Assembly: GCA_039881145.1 (NCBI GenBank)
Contig: JAYKKI010000139.1
Span: 496,001-560,000, forward strand
DNA length: 64,000 nucleotides
DNA from: Druceiella hillmani
Taxonomy: Eukaryota > Arthropoda > Insecta > Lepidoptera > Hepialidae
Direction of reading: 5' to 3'
Below, in pieces: positions 12,027 to 22,754 of this stretch (its first letter is position 1; each line of letters begins with the position of its first letter). The notes beneath the pieces were generated by a model. That model saw only the letters and a program-made list of their open reading frames with translations, made no database searches and was not told the origin of the DNA. A program made the position numbers and the translations under genes.

Positions 12027-12091
12027 GAAATCAGTGTTAGGGCAATTTAACTCTGATTTCTAATTGGTTAAATTGCCCTAACACTGATTTC
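12027..12091. repeat. perfect hairpin: 25-bp arms, 15-nt loop
   Basis: Left arm 12027-12051 (GAAATCAGTGTTAGGGCAAT...) is the exact reverse complement of 12067-12091. The spacer 12052-12066 is TCTGATTTCTAATTG, which itself starts with a near copy of the distal arm sequence (CTGATTTCT). No mismatch occurs in the stem. Confidence 0.9.
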
Positions 12092-14895
12092 TTCCTGCAG
12101 ATACATGTAATTATAGAAGTTCTATGGATACAAGTCTGTATTACTATTAATACATTTGAAAATGAATTGTAAGTATTATTAATGTTAGAGGGATGAGATT
12201 TTATCAAAGGAGAAATGTTACAAGTAATACAGTTTCCAAACCTTTCCAATACATATAAATATCAGTTATGGCTGATGTCATTCCAGTCGATAAGCCATTA
12301 ATACAAATCAAATAATATGAATAAAAGTATATATTCATGCGTTGGCTATCATAATAGATGCGTTTATTTACCTCATGTATCTATTTTATACATTCCAAGA
12401 CGATCGTACTTAAGGAGTAAACTCCAATTACACGTCGGAGCTGACACGCACAATTTTTTAAATTATCTTATTAAGATAAAGGATGAATATGTCAGGGTTG
12501 GAAGTACCATATAAAAATGTTTGCGTTGCGAGTCATATCGACAGCGACCGGCGTGCTAGCGCTAGGCAGACCGGGATTCTCCTGAAACAACCAACCCTGC
12601 CATTGTTCATATGTAGCTATAAGTAACATCGACTCGTTAGAATTGGCCAGTCTAAACGAAATGTCCAGTGCTAAACGAAATTATATTAAAAATCCAATAA
12701 ACATTCAGCTTATTTTGAAACTGAATTTGTGAAACATTTTCACCTGGGCGATGTTTTGCTTCATTCCAAAGCTAGGTAAATTTAGTATAATTAAAATAAA
12801 TTAAACATTGGTCTTAATTTCTTGAGAATCAGCGATTCAGATATAATTTTTAAACATCGGTTTTTAAATATTTCATGTTAACTTTTTTTACTCAGTCGTC
12901 CAATAATTTTGATCTGCAAGTTTTATGTGCTTAAGATTTTTTTGACCGTTTGAAAGTTCATGAAATTTTATTGCACGAAATAATTGCATATTAAAATACT
13001 CAATTTATACAAAATTATTTCTAGACTTTTGGATAACTTTATTAAGAAACGGAAAGAATAAATTGAAAAGTGGTTAAATAAATCCAAAAAAAATTAATTT
13101 TAAGGAACTTTGTAAGGATGACCTACCATACAAAATGAAGAAAGGTACTTACTACATTCTGATTAAGATCTTTGAGGTGAAATCTATTTTGGAATCTGAA
13201 GCCTATGTTGTATTATTTCGTGTACGTATATCTAAAACTACAGAAACTACGAAAGTATGAAAAACGGATAGCCACATGTACGTATATCACAAAATTATAA
13301 GTATTCAATGTTTAATTTCGGAATCATAAAAATGAAATAGCATCAAGCCAGCGACCTTAATAAATAGCGAATTTTTATTTATGTTTGCGAGTACCAATTT
13401 TTGTTTTATGTTCGTAAATATTGATTTTTGATAAATTTCGTATTGTTTTTAAATAATGTTGCATTTTATTCTCACTTACGACAGTGACGCTAGTGAGATT
13501 CAAAAATGTTTAATTTTATTTCAACACAGTTCTAGTTTCTTCAACATTTTTGGGTGCAAAATTCGAATGTCCTTTTCAGTTCTTCACAGAAGCATCTCAT
13601 ATACATTATGTGATCACGTACGGTTACAGCTCACTAGAGAATATTCACAGGCTTTAAGCCGTAAGGCATTATCTATACTCTAAACATTACATTAATGTTA
13701 CAACAGTCTAAATACGAAATAGCGTTATAAGACGTACCTCAAATTTGTAATGTCAATATTGTAACAATTTTCCTTATTCAAGGCAGCTTAATATAACACT
13801 AGTGTATAAACTATACTATAGTAGTAGCCGAAATAAACAATATTATATTGAAACTTATGTCAACTTTACATTTGAAGTGTGTCCTGTAAGAATTATGATT
13901 TTGAAATCCCTACTTTGTCCCGAATTTCAATTTTATAATAGGAAGGTACCTCTACAAAGGAAACAGACACTTCAAAAAGGAGATAGCGGATAAATTCATA
14001 AAATTGAGCATATTTTGTATTTACCTAATGAAAATAATTCGAAGGACCAAGTAATCCTACGATTCTAAATGTTTAATTTCATGCTTTGACGCCTACATGT
14101 CGTGTTAAATATCATTGGAGTGTAAATTCCTTCCGTAATATTAATTAATATTTACTTTCTTCAAACATTTGTAGAACCATGTATTTATTTGTATACTTTT
14201 GAATTCTTGTTCGATTTTTTAAAGGACTCTGATGATTTTTAGGTATTCGAATAATTTAGAAACAAAACTAAGTTTATGTCAACCTACGACAGCACACAGC
14301 CAGATTTTACAACCGCGTATTCTGAACAGAACTAAACTTAACATTGAAATCTTCAAGGTCTCATAAATACCTTTGTTTATGTTTTTAGTATCACATTTTT
14401 ACAGGTATACTGAAATTTTTTTTTTTTAAATATGTGGTTAAGGATACTTTCCCTATTTTTACAAGGGGGTGAATTAATTTTTTCCCCATAATCTATTGTG
14501 TACGGTATTGTTTTTTTTGTGGGTATATTATGAACATTTATTCGATATATTTCGATAATTTTCGAAATATTAAGCTTTAAAATTGCCAAGGATAATAATT
14601 GCAGCTAATTAGGGTTGGCAAGTTTATGAATAACTAGTAGAGCCTCTGTAGTAATTTGCCTATCACTATGGCTAACATAATACTAATGTATATAATACTA
14701 CCAACCAAATTATGAGATACAATTTGATCTGAAAAAATTCGTAGAAGCTCCATACAAATATATTAAATAAAATGCAAAAATGAATTTTATTTCAGAGTCT
14801 ATATTTATTATGTTTTTCCAATACATACTAGGTATATTTAGTATTTATATGTTTACATGATGAAAACATTATTATTTAAATATTTGCTTCGATCA
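12092..14895. other. intergenic DNA, nothing recognised
   Basis: AT-rich sequence with a moderately GC-rich patch at about 12530-12600. The scattered 60-75-codon open frames have no motif and are of the length expected by chance. Confidence 0.5.
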
Positions 14896-14901
14896 CAGAT
14901 T

Positions 14902-15090
14902 TTAGTCCATTTGAGATGCAATTTGATAAAGAAACATGTTCGTATTTTTGAAACCAAAAAACGTCACGGCATTGAACAAGTTTTCAAGGTGTCCTAATTT
15001 TTTGAAATGATTCTCACTAAGATCTGGGTAACATACATCTTCGTAATTAAGCAGAAACTGTAAGTATATTTGGCAGATCTCCAAACCAAA
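14902..15090 (-). other. 60-codon open frame, unrecognised
   Basis: The minus strand gives MEICQIYLQFLLNYEDVCYP then DLSENHFKKLGHLENLF and FFGFKN. The residue mix is protein-like rather than random AT-codon rich. It lies close to another unassigned open segment at 15315-15518 on the same strand. No family recognised, no splice or promoter evidence. Confidence 0.2.
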
Positions 15091-15314
15091 GCTTACCTAA
15101 CGTTGTTTTGGACGTTTAGAAGATTTTGAAGATGCTAGAGGGAAAGATGTTGAAGATATAGACTACATTCTCCGTAAGGAACTCTTTTTGTAGTACACCA
15201 ATGATCATTATTGAACCACTACAATTAAGATATTAAATTTGTGGCCAAAATTTAAGGATGTTTTTAAATTGTCGCTGGTCCGATTCAAGCCCCACATAGG
15301 TCCTCCTATCTATA

Positions 15315-15518
15315 TTATAAATACCAAGTGGATTCTGTGTTCACTTCCACTGTATTATCCATTTCATCAGCAACAAATTCCACATTCATACTTGGCCTTG
15401 ACTCAATATATGTAGTCTGAGTTGTCCGAATGCGTTTACCCTTCTCATTTTCACGGTTATACTGTGCGGTAGTTTTGGGTACAGGACACGGGTTTTTGAT
15501 ATAATTATTTTCAGAACT
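15315..15518 (-). other. 68-codon open segment without start codon, unrecognised
   Basis: On the minus strand the frame is open for 68 codons between stops and ends ...VEVNTESTWYL-stop at 15315. It contains KNPCPVPKTTAQYNRENEKG, KRIRTTQTTYIESRPSM and FVADEMDNTVE. Composition is hydrophilic, charge-balanced and unlike chance translation of AT-rich DNA. It has no initiating ATG near its beginning, so it could be a terminal exon or, more likely, a piece of a decayed transposon ORF. Not identified. Confidence 0.3.
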
Positions 15519-15519
15519 T

Positions 15520-17830
15520 TATGTCCTATACATTAAGTTTATTTTTTTTTAAATATTTCATTCATAAATTTTTGTAACTTTGCTCGTACTATTTAGTGAC
15601 ATGTTAGGGAAATTGGAGAATGTTAAAAGTATTTAAAATTCTCACTCTCGTATTTTTTAAGATACACACCGGAACTTAGGATGAATTATAAAGCAGACTA
15701 GTTGTAAAACATGTAGATCCTTTAAACAACATTTGGTTTATTCAAATTCAATAATTCGTATCTAACATATGACCCCATCCTATCTAACATCGACACATGT
15801 CTATGTGTCGAATCCATAAAATCAAGCATCATGGATTCAGTCTCTGTACTCTCAGTTCGATTGTTCTTATTTCAATCTAGTCTTCACTCATTTTTAAAAT
15901 ATAAAAATATGGCGGTACTATATTTCTTTTAAACCTAGTTATTGATATTTGAAATTACCTCGATAGAAAGTGTCGCGATTATCTCCTAACCGATTTCCAA
16001 TACGTCTCATTTTAAATATTTCAAATACTAATATTTTATAAGAACTTCCAAACAAAATGATTTTGATTAAATTGCATCAAAAATTTCAGAAAATGCATTT
16101 AGACGTCTGTTGTGTATAAATATTTGAAATTAAAACATGAATAATGGCTTAAAAAATCATCTTTTATTCTAGCGACATGAAAGACCGACCTCTGAAATTT
16201 AATTACTAAAATTTCACAATCGAATCCACCCCAGATTTAACGAAATAAAGAATAAATGTTATAGTTTAAATATGCGATATAATTAACTTTTAATCGTGCA
16301 AATTATAGAAGAAAATTAATTTTAAAATTCCGAGTAATTATTGTTCAATTTATATCAAGACAAATCAAGGTGGCTTTGGAATTCCATCAGTCCAAGTGAA
16401 GTTTGTTTACGATTACTTCATTTGAGTATAGTTGACTAAACTCAATAACTAACAATTTCTATTTGCATCGAAAGTATAATCAAAATATTTAGTTATTTTT
16501 TATCTGTCTTACCGATATACATTTTAATAATTTGGAATTTATTCCAAATATTGTTCAAAGTTTTACGTTAATAATTTCAAAGTAATGAAAAAAAAATATT
16601 TTTCACGTCTCTTCCTGAAGCATCCACTTAACAAAATTTCATATAAATAGATATAAAATTGTAGGAGTTGGTACAGATAGACGGATATGAATAATACGTG
16701 TCTTTTTTACTATAACAGCTGATAACTCTGTTAATAAAAGTCATATAATTATAAAAGAATAAACACTTTGTCGCTTATTTGACTTCCAGTATGAATTAAC
16801 CTGTCAGAATTCAAAGTGACAACATGGCATAAATCTCCTAGAGAGAATTCGTACTTACAGTATTAAAAAGCTTCACAGCGGCTTCTCGCGAACTTTGATA
16901 ATATTCCATTTAATTTACAATGACGTGGGGGCCTTCTACGTTTCCAGTTTAGATTTTCATTTAATTTCAAATAAATATGCCCTTTGTCTCACTCCAATTT
17001 GTTGCAGTTTACTAACGCCAGAAATTTAAGGAGGTTCATATATATGCATAAAAATGTGGAAGGATATATGAAATCTCAAAATTATTTTAAAGTACTTAAG
17101 CAAGACCTACACATTATTTTCTTATAATTGAGATCTTCACATATGAAACATATGCTTGCCAAATTTGAAGTAAATAAATTTGAAACAATTATGGCTGACG
17201 GACGGAGATTACGAAATATAAAAATCCCTTCATTCACTACGAAAACCTATAAAGTATTGGCTGCAGAATAGAAAAAAAGAAATTAAAATGTTCGATACCC
17301 AATACAAAACAATGTATTTCAAAAAAGGCACTGAAGTTGAGTTTGTCAACGACAAAAATATTAAAATAGTTATACAGAACTAATCAGGTAAGACATAATA
17401 AGTAGATATTTTTTTCCTTTTTTATAACTTAACATTATTGTAGTTCATAAAAATAACCAAAAATATACCACAGGTAGAAAGTAAAATATTCTTGCTACTA
17501 AACAGCAAATGGACAAAATAATCGCGGATATCATTCAAAAGCAAATGTTTTACAGGATACCATTCATAAGTAAACGTTTCACTTCTAACAGAAATTCCAT
17601 TCCTGGTTTGATTTCAGACTATTACTTCCCTATATAATTTGCAGCCCAATTGTAACGGGGTCTATTTTGTCGAATCCAATGGTCGATATCATTATGTATG
17701 CACTATCGAATATTTCATTATCAGAATTTTGTGCTGAATAATATAAGCCCAAAGCCATACATCTTCCATAAACGGTTAAAAAATTTCATTATTAATATAA
17801 CTATCTCGGTTCTAATTAAGGGGTTACTGC
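15520..17830. other. AT-rich intergenic DNA
   Basis: Holds only a small palindrome (CGACACATGTCTATGTGTCG, 15790-15809). No gene or RNA was seen. Confidence 0.5.
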
Positions 17831-17839
17831 CTTTAATTA

Positions 17840-18429
17840 AGGGGTTACGCGCAGTGAGAGGAGTGAAGAAAAGGCATTTTCAAGATTTTTTTTTGAAAAC
17901 TTTTATAATACACCAAGTTTTTCATAATATTTAACTAAAAATTGTAAAAATTAAAAAAAACTTAAAAAAAAAATTTAATCAAGCTTAAGATTTAGGACAT
18001 TCTATACAAATTTAATTTAAATCCGTAGGGTAAATTTTAAAATAAAGTAGCCACCGTATACGAGAGCGTAGTTTTGAACGATATATTTAAAGTTTCATCC
18101 TTCGATAATTAATGAAAATGTAACATATTAAATTACTTACGTAAAATCTTCTACACCTGAGCCATATAATAGAATGAATATGCTTTAATTTCGCTAATAT
18201 GCCAGCTTCCAATATCGATTGATTGTTGTCTATGTACCAATCTACCTTCTCTAGTGTTTTCGGTTACATCTTTGTCTGCAAGCTGTATTCCTTCAAACCT
18301 GCTTATCCAAAAAACCTTCTTATCCAGTCCCTAATATTTTCAATGTATTTTTTCACAATATCCTTGAAATATATTAAGGATATGTAAAAAAATGCAATAT
18401 TTTTAAAATTGTCACTACACGTAACCCCT
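17840..18429. mobile_element. candidate terminal-inverted-repeat element, about 590 bp
   Basis: AGGGGTTACGCGCAGTGA at 17840-17857 faces TCACTACACGTAACCCCT at 18412-18429, matching 16 of 18 positions as inverted repeats. The left end is preceded by an extra partial copy of itself (TTAATTAAGGGGTTAC repeated 25 bp upstream). The interior is AT-rich and non-coding. No clean target-site duplication could be assigned. Confidence 0.4.
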
Positions 18430-18935
18430 ATTCCGTTCAACTACGTCTATTATGATATGTTTTCAACCACCTTGTGACTAGCATTGAATCCTGGACATCA
18501 CTCTAGATCAAAAATCTCGCCGAGAAAAACAAAATTGTCTTAACACAGCAAATTTGCTGTGCCCCGAATTGAATTATTTTAAACACATTTTAGTATCATC
18601 GTCAGACAAAGGAAATAAACGTCTTATTAAGATGAATTAAATGCACACATCATGATTAGTTTGCTGCTCGCCTTTAGTAATTTACTACGATCACCATTCA
18701 ACATTATTGACAGACCTTAGATATTGAGTGAGACCATAGGTCTTGCAAACCAATTGAATAAATTCAAATGTGATGGAATGATTACTTGTCGTTTTATTGT
18801 ACATTCTCTATGAAGTTACTGTGACCGCCTTTGGTACCGTTATCAAACTATGGATGAAAGACGATGGGTCTATGACTCGTCGTTATGAAATTGTTATGAA
18901 TACTTTTCAGAACCATTGTCAGAACACTGACGTCT
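18430..18935. other. intergenic DNA with 18-bp palindrome
   Basis: CACAGCAAATTTGCTGTG at 18544-18561 is a perfect palindrome. Otherwise no feature was seen. Confidence 0.5.
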
Positions 18936-18936
18936 A

Positions 18937-19006
18937 ATGAAACCTAGGTTGTGCTAAAGAACTTAAAGAAAGTAGAAATATTACTACATCACGTAGTTTC
19001 ATTTAA
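18937..19006 (+). mobile_element. half copy of the 19.9-kb inverted-repeat element
   Basis: GAAACCTAGGTTGTG...AAAGTAGAAATATTACTACAT...GTAGTTTCATTTAA matches, in the same orientation, the right arm of the element at 19922-20124. The left arm and the middle are absent. Confidence 0.6.
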
Positions 19007-19242
19007 TTGTGACATTTTTATTCTTAAAAATTGCACCAGGGCTTCCATATTTAAATCTATTTTTATATAAATATGTATAACCATGATAAATTTTAGCTGC
19101 ATAAAATTAATATTCTTCAAGTAAAACAGCTGCGGTAAAACAGATGAAGAGACAGATAAACGTGGGAAATACTATAAGCTTTCCCAGTTTGAGTGCGAGC
19201 CCTAAAAAGGAGGTGAAGCTTTATAAAAATTATATTATTAAA

Positions 19243-19577
19243 CTAGCACCTCACGACGTCGTTCGCCCAAAATTTATATGACAAGGCATTCTATAGTAGT
19301 GAACTAGATCTCACTGAAACACATCAGTTTTTAATTTTTTTTACCTGTTTTAATTACAAATATTATTTATATACCTTATCATATGAAAAATCAAATTTTT
19401 GAAAATAATATAAATATAAAAAAGTTCATGTCAAATATCAAAGTTCATGTCTTATACATAGACAATATAACTTTTTAACAACGAATTTTTAAAATCAGTC
19501 CATTCATTTCCGAGTTTATTTTTTACATACGAACAAATAAAAACACCTAATTACACCCTCTCTTTATAATATTAGTA
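19243..19577 (+). mobile_element. SINE/LINE-tail-like repeat fragment
   Basis: Starts CTAGCACCTCACGACGTCGT and ends TCTTTATAATATTAGTATTT. Before the end it carries ATTCATTTCCGAGTTTATTT and ACATACGAACAAATAAA. That arrangement resembles abundant insect retroelement tails that finish in TATAATATTAGTAT. Identification is from memory; the boundaries are approximate. Confidence 0.4.
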
Positions 19578-19921
19578 TTTATTTGACATATGTGAAAAAA
19601 TATGCCACGACCTACACTTATACAAGTGCAATAGCCAGCCCACATATATTACTTTGACGAAACCGAGAATATAAATGTAACAAACGTTGTAGCAGAATTT
19701 GTGACACAGGATTAACAAAGGTAGCCCAATTGCATGTAACGTCACCTATGTAAATTACAATACTGTGTGACTGCAAAATCATTGATAAAAACTTCGTTAA
19801 CCGCTCAAAATACTTTATGTAGTGTGCAATATCTTCAATATTGTTAATATAATTGAACTATTGATTCGATATTCATCGGTCTAATAAATAAAATTATTAA
19901 CGCTTAGTTTTTATCCACCAT

Positions 19922-20124
19922 TAAATGAAACTACGTTGAGTAGTATTATATCTACTTTATTTAAATTATTAAACACAACTTAGGTTTCGTTATATAACAA
20001 TATCTTCAGGTGGGTAATTTGAAGAGATTGTCATGTCACCTGACGATGTCATACAACGAAACCTAGGTCGTGGTTAATAATTTAAATAAAGTAGATATAA
20101 TACTACATCATGTAGTTTCATTTA
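19922..20124. mobile_element. MITE with long terminal inverted repeats (TA flanks)
   Basis: The left arm (19922-19990: TAAATGAAACTACGTTGAGT... to AGGTTTCGTT) is matched in inverted orientation by 20055-20124, with about 8-10 differences over about 70 bp. The non-repeated middle is about 60 bp. The arms begin AATGAAACTAC and are flanked by TA on both sides, as expected of Tc1/mariner-type insertions. The arms contain AAGTAGATATAATACTAC. A partial relative lies at 18937. Confidence 0.75.
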
Positions 20125-20880
20125 GTTCTGAAAAAAATTAAAGGATTATGAATTTCTACAAAATTAAAGTCAAATATATTCAATAATATAACTAAATTCA
20201 AGAAGTTATTACTATTTTGTACACTGATGCAATAATTTTCATTACAGCTAGTTTCAAATAATAATATGGAGTGACACTAATATTCTCAGCACGACTCTTT
20301 TTAAATAGTTTTTCATAGAATTGACAATTTTTTAATATAATTAAGGACAAAATAAAACAATGATAAATAAGACCTGCCAAGCGCGAGTTGTGCTAGTGAC
20401 GTGAGGTTCTCTTAACCATTTAAGACTCACAAATAGTAACTTAGAAATATTTAAGGATAAATAGTATTTTTACTAAACTATTTACAAATATACATTTTTC
20501 AAAACGTAAATTTATTTGGCTCACATTTTTGCAGGAGTAAAAAATTTGGTCTGTATTTCTAAAATTGTATAATCGCTATAGTTACCCAGTAATAATGAAA
20601 TAAAATTTTAACAACCTTGTTTTTTCATGATTTCTAACTCAATGCTTCGAAAATAAGAAAGAGCGAATGCACCATTTTTACATACTTTCTGCAATATATT
20701 TTTAATATGAAATTTAAAAATAGGAAAATATACTTCCGTTTTTCTCAAGCCCTTTCAAAGTATGGCATATAACATAGTAAATTTAAAAACTTTTAAGAGA
20801 TTTATTTACTCACCCTTTAATTCTTACGTAAATATTTTTAAAAAAATTTGCTGTAAAATTTAAAGTGCAGTATGTGTGTC
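20125..20880. other. AT-rich intergenic DNA, nothing recognised
   Basis: One short minus-strand open frame (20198-20380) has no motif and is of chance length. Confidence 0.5.
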
Positions 20881-20943
20881 ATTAAAATATATTACTTTGC
20901 CAAATTTCAATTCTCAACATCGCATTGTTTCTAAGAAAATTAG
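20881..20943 (+). repeat. dispersed repeat family A, copy 1
   Basis: Contains TTTGCCAAATTTCAATTCTC then TGTTTCTAAGAAAATTAG, matching the family core (CAATTTCAA ... AGTTTCTGAGAAAA) seen in seven other places in this window. Confidence 0.45.
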
Positions 20944-21222
20944 TGGTGAATTTAGGATTTAGACTTTCCTGTATCTGTTATCTGTTACATATTTTATGGG
21001 CGTAAAAACACTGAATATTTCAAAGACTGAAATCAAGAATGTGCTAAAATCGTCATCTAACTTTTTCGTGGGCTTATGAAAACTCATTTTCTTATTACTT
21101 TTTGTTAAGTTGTTTCAGAAATAAGAGAACGCGAACATATTTTTTTGCAAATTATTCATTATATTTCTTAATACATTATCTACATATAAAGTAAAGAAAA
21201 AATATATCGGTGTTGATCAAGA

Positions 21223-21372
21223 TGTGTGCAGTTTAATATATTTTATTACAACTCCAAATTTAAAATGTCTACGTCTAGCAGTTTCCGAGAAAAGCGTCTA
21301 TGACAGACAGACGGTTCAACAAATATGTAAGTGTTCTAACGATTAAGGCTTCCGTTTTTCCTTTCTAGGTTC
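21223..21372 (+). repeat. dispersed repeat family A, copy 2
   Basis: Contains GTGTGCAGTTTAATATATTT, then CTACGTCTAGCAGTTTCCGA, then GACAGACAGACGG and, at the end, TTCCGTTTTTCC. The order core / GACAGACAGACGG / CCGTTTTTCC is that of an abundant lepidopteran repeat as remembered. Confidence 0.6.
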
Positions 21373-21454
21373 TTCGCTTAGTTCATTTTATGTACGACCT
21401 ACTCGAATATGCAGTGAAATTTTGTTAAATTAACAGGAAACTGAACACCTCAAT

Positions 21455-21488
21455 ACACACATATTTATATATATATATATATATGTAC

Positions 21489-21529
<41 letters not shown>

Positions 21530-21590
21530 TACATATACATACACACACACACACACATATATATGTATGTATATATATATATATATATAC
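21455..21590. repeat. compound (TA)n(CA)n(TA)n microsatellite
   Basis: Alternating TA and CA blocks. The 70-78-codon [12 protein letters not shown] open frames on both strands are translations of this tract, not genes. Confidence 0.95.
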
Positions 21591-21962
21591 CACAATTATA
21601 TATTACCTGAAAATTAACGAATACCTGCCAATATGGCTCGTTACATTCTTGGTAATTGATTTCCATTATAAATTATTGATGACTGTAAAACCAAACCGCA
21701 TACCGCATTAAAAAACGTAAACAGGAGAATGACACAATTTAATTAGTTCGTGTCTGTCAGCATATCAATACGTCTGTCATCTCTAACTTGTTTGAATGTT
21801 TTTCAATGAAGAGTTCTGACATTAACACAAGTCATGAATGTTTCCATTGAAATTGGTGGCATTATTCAGGCTTATTTGTCGTACGACCTTTACATTTCAA
21901 TGTACGCATAATGAATGTCTTCCGTAATGGACACTAGATTAAAGTTGTTTTTGGGTTTTTAG

Positions 21963-22013
21963 TATAAAACGGATGTTTCTTTACTATCTATGCCATTTAT
22001 TTATTTGTTCAGT
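21963..22013 (+). promoter_or_regulatory. candidate core promoter of the chemosensory protein gene
   Basis: TATAAAA at 21963-21969 lies upstream of an arthropod-type initiator match TCAGT at 22009-22013. The gap of 48 bp from TATA start to the initiator A is longer than the usual 30 or so, so the two elements may not work together; transcription could instead start around 21994. Either way the first AUG of the gene lies 225-245 nt downstream. Confidence 0.3.
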
Positions 22014-22237
22014 GAGACGAAGTCGATTTAAGCACTTTAAAATTTGTTAATTCGCTTGTGTCTTTTAGACAATTATAACTTACACACTGGTTAGTTATCG
22101 CAATTGAAATAAAATTTCTGTTACGAAATTTCGTAAGACCAGTTATTGTAAAAAGGAACATAATTTTTAAATTTAATTTTTCAAAAATGATACTAAATAC
22201 TTCCTGTAACATTTTTCAGTTTATGATAGTTGTGAAC

Positions 22238-22754
22238 ATGAAGAAATTGACAGTAATACTGGCTGTGTTAGCAATAGTTTCCTGCGATATACCAAATCTC
22301 AACTTTGGGGCCGTGGATCCGCTCCAGTACAAAAATGATGTTGCAAAATTAAATTCGCTAATTGCATGCTTGCTGAATATTTCTCCATGTGTTGAGCTCG
22401 ATGCTAACATAAGAGGTACGTATTCAATTTTACCTATTTGGCAGTGATATGTCCATAACAGATATGTACCACAAGGATAAATGTTTTTCTATATATAATA
22501 ACATGCCTTGAACTCTTTTTTTCACAGTGACTGCATTTGAAATTGTTGTTACATCCTGTGAGTTTTGCGACAAGAACGAGAAGGCAGTTATCCACGATCT
22601 TATATCGTTGATAGCCCAAAAACAAACAAAAATCTTGAAGGCAATCTTGAAACGGTACGACCCCAAGTGCGCGTACAGCCCGTCGTTTATCCGCAACGTC
22701 AACGCATTTCCTTCCAAGGCAAATTTTTCCAGTATTCCAGTTATATACAAGTAA
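22238..22754 (+). CDS. chemosensory protein (CSP; OS-D/A10 family), two exons
   Basis: Coding exons are 22238-22415 and 22528-22754, joined across a 112-bp intron (donor GAG/GTACGT, acceptor TTTTTTTCACAG). They give 134 residues ending at TAA 22752-22754. The preferred start is the ATG at 22238 because it opens directly into a signal peptide (MKKLTVILAVLAIVSC, residues 1-16); in-frame ATGs at 22187 and 22223 would put hydrophilic residues before it. The mature protein has the CSP signature C44-X6-C51-X18-C70-X2-C73, exact only after splicing. The phase-1 intron falls one base after the codon (AGA, R59) at the position where CSPs carry a conserved lysine. Late in exon 2, LKRYDPKCAY corresponds to the family's K-YDP-x-x-x-Y motif. 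CSPs are small secreted helical proteins with two small disulfide loops that bind hydrophobic ligands in sensilla and other tissues; the ligand here is unknown. Odd points: a weak N-terminal motif (no YDN-DEIL), an extra Cys107, no tryptophan, and a possible N-glycosylation site (N125-F-S). No stop or frameshift suggests decay. No neighbouring CSP was seen in the window. Confidence 0.9.
22416..22527 (+). other. intron of the chemosensory protein gene
   Basis: Starts GTACGTATTC and ends CTCTTTTTTTCACAG, a good donor and a pyrimidine-rich acceptor. Its removal restores an 18-residue spacing between the second and third cysteines. The minus-strand open frames of 108 and 116 codons over this region are shadows. 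Confidence 0.9.

Noticed and set aside
22187..22237. Upstream in-frame ATGs (22187, 22223) as the CSP start
   Set aside because: They add hydrophilic residues before an otherwise ideal signal peptide, and 22211-22219 looks like a splice acceptor; the ATG at 22238 is preferred.
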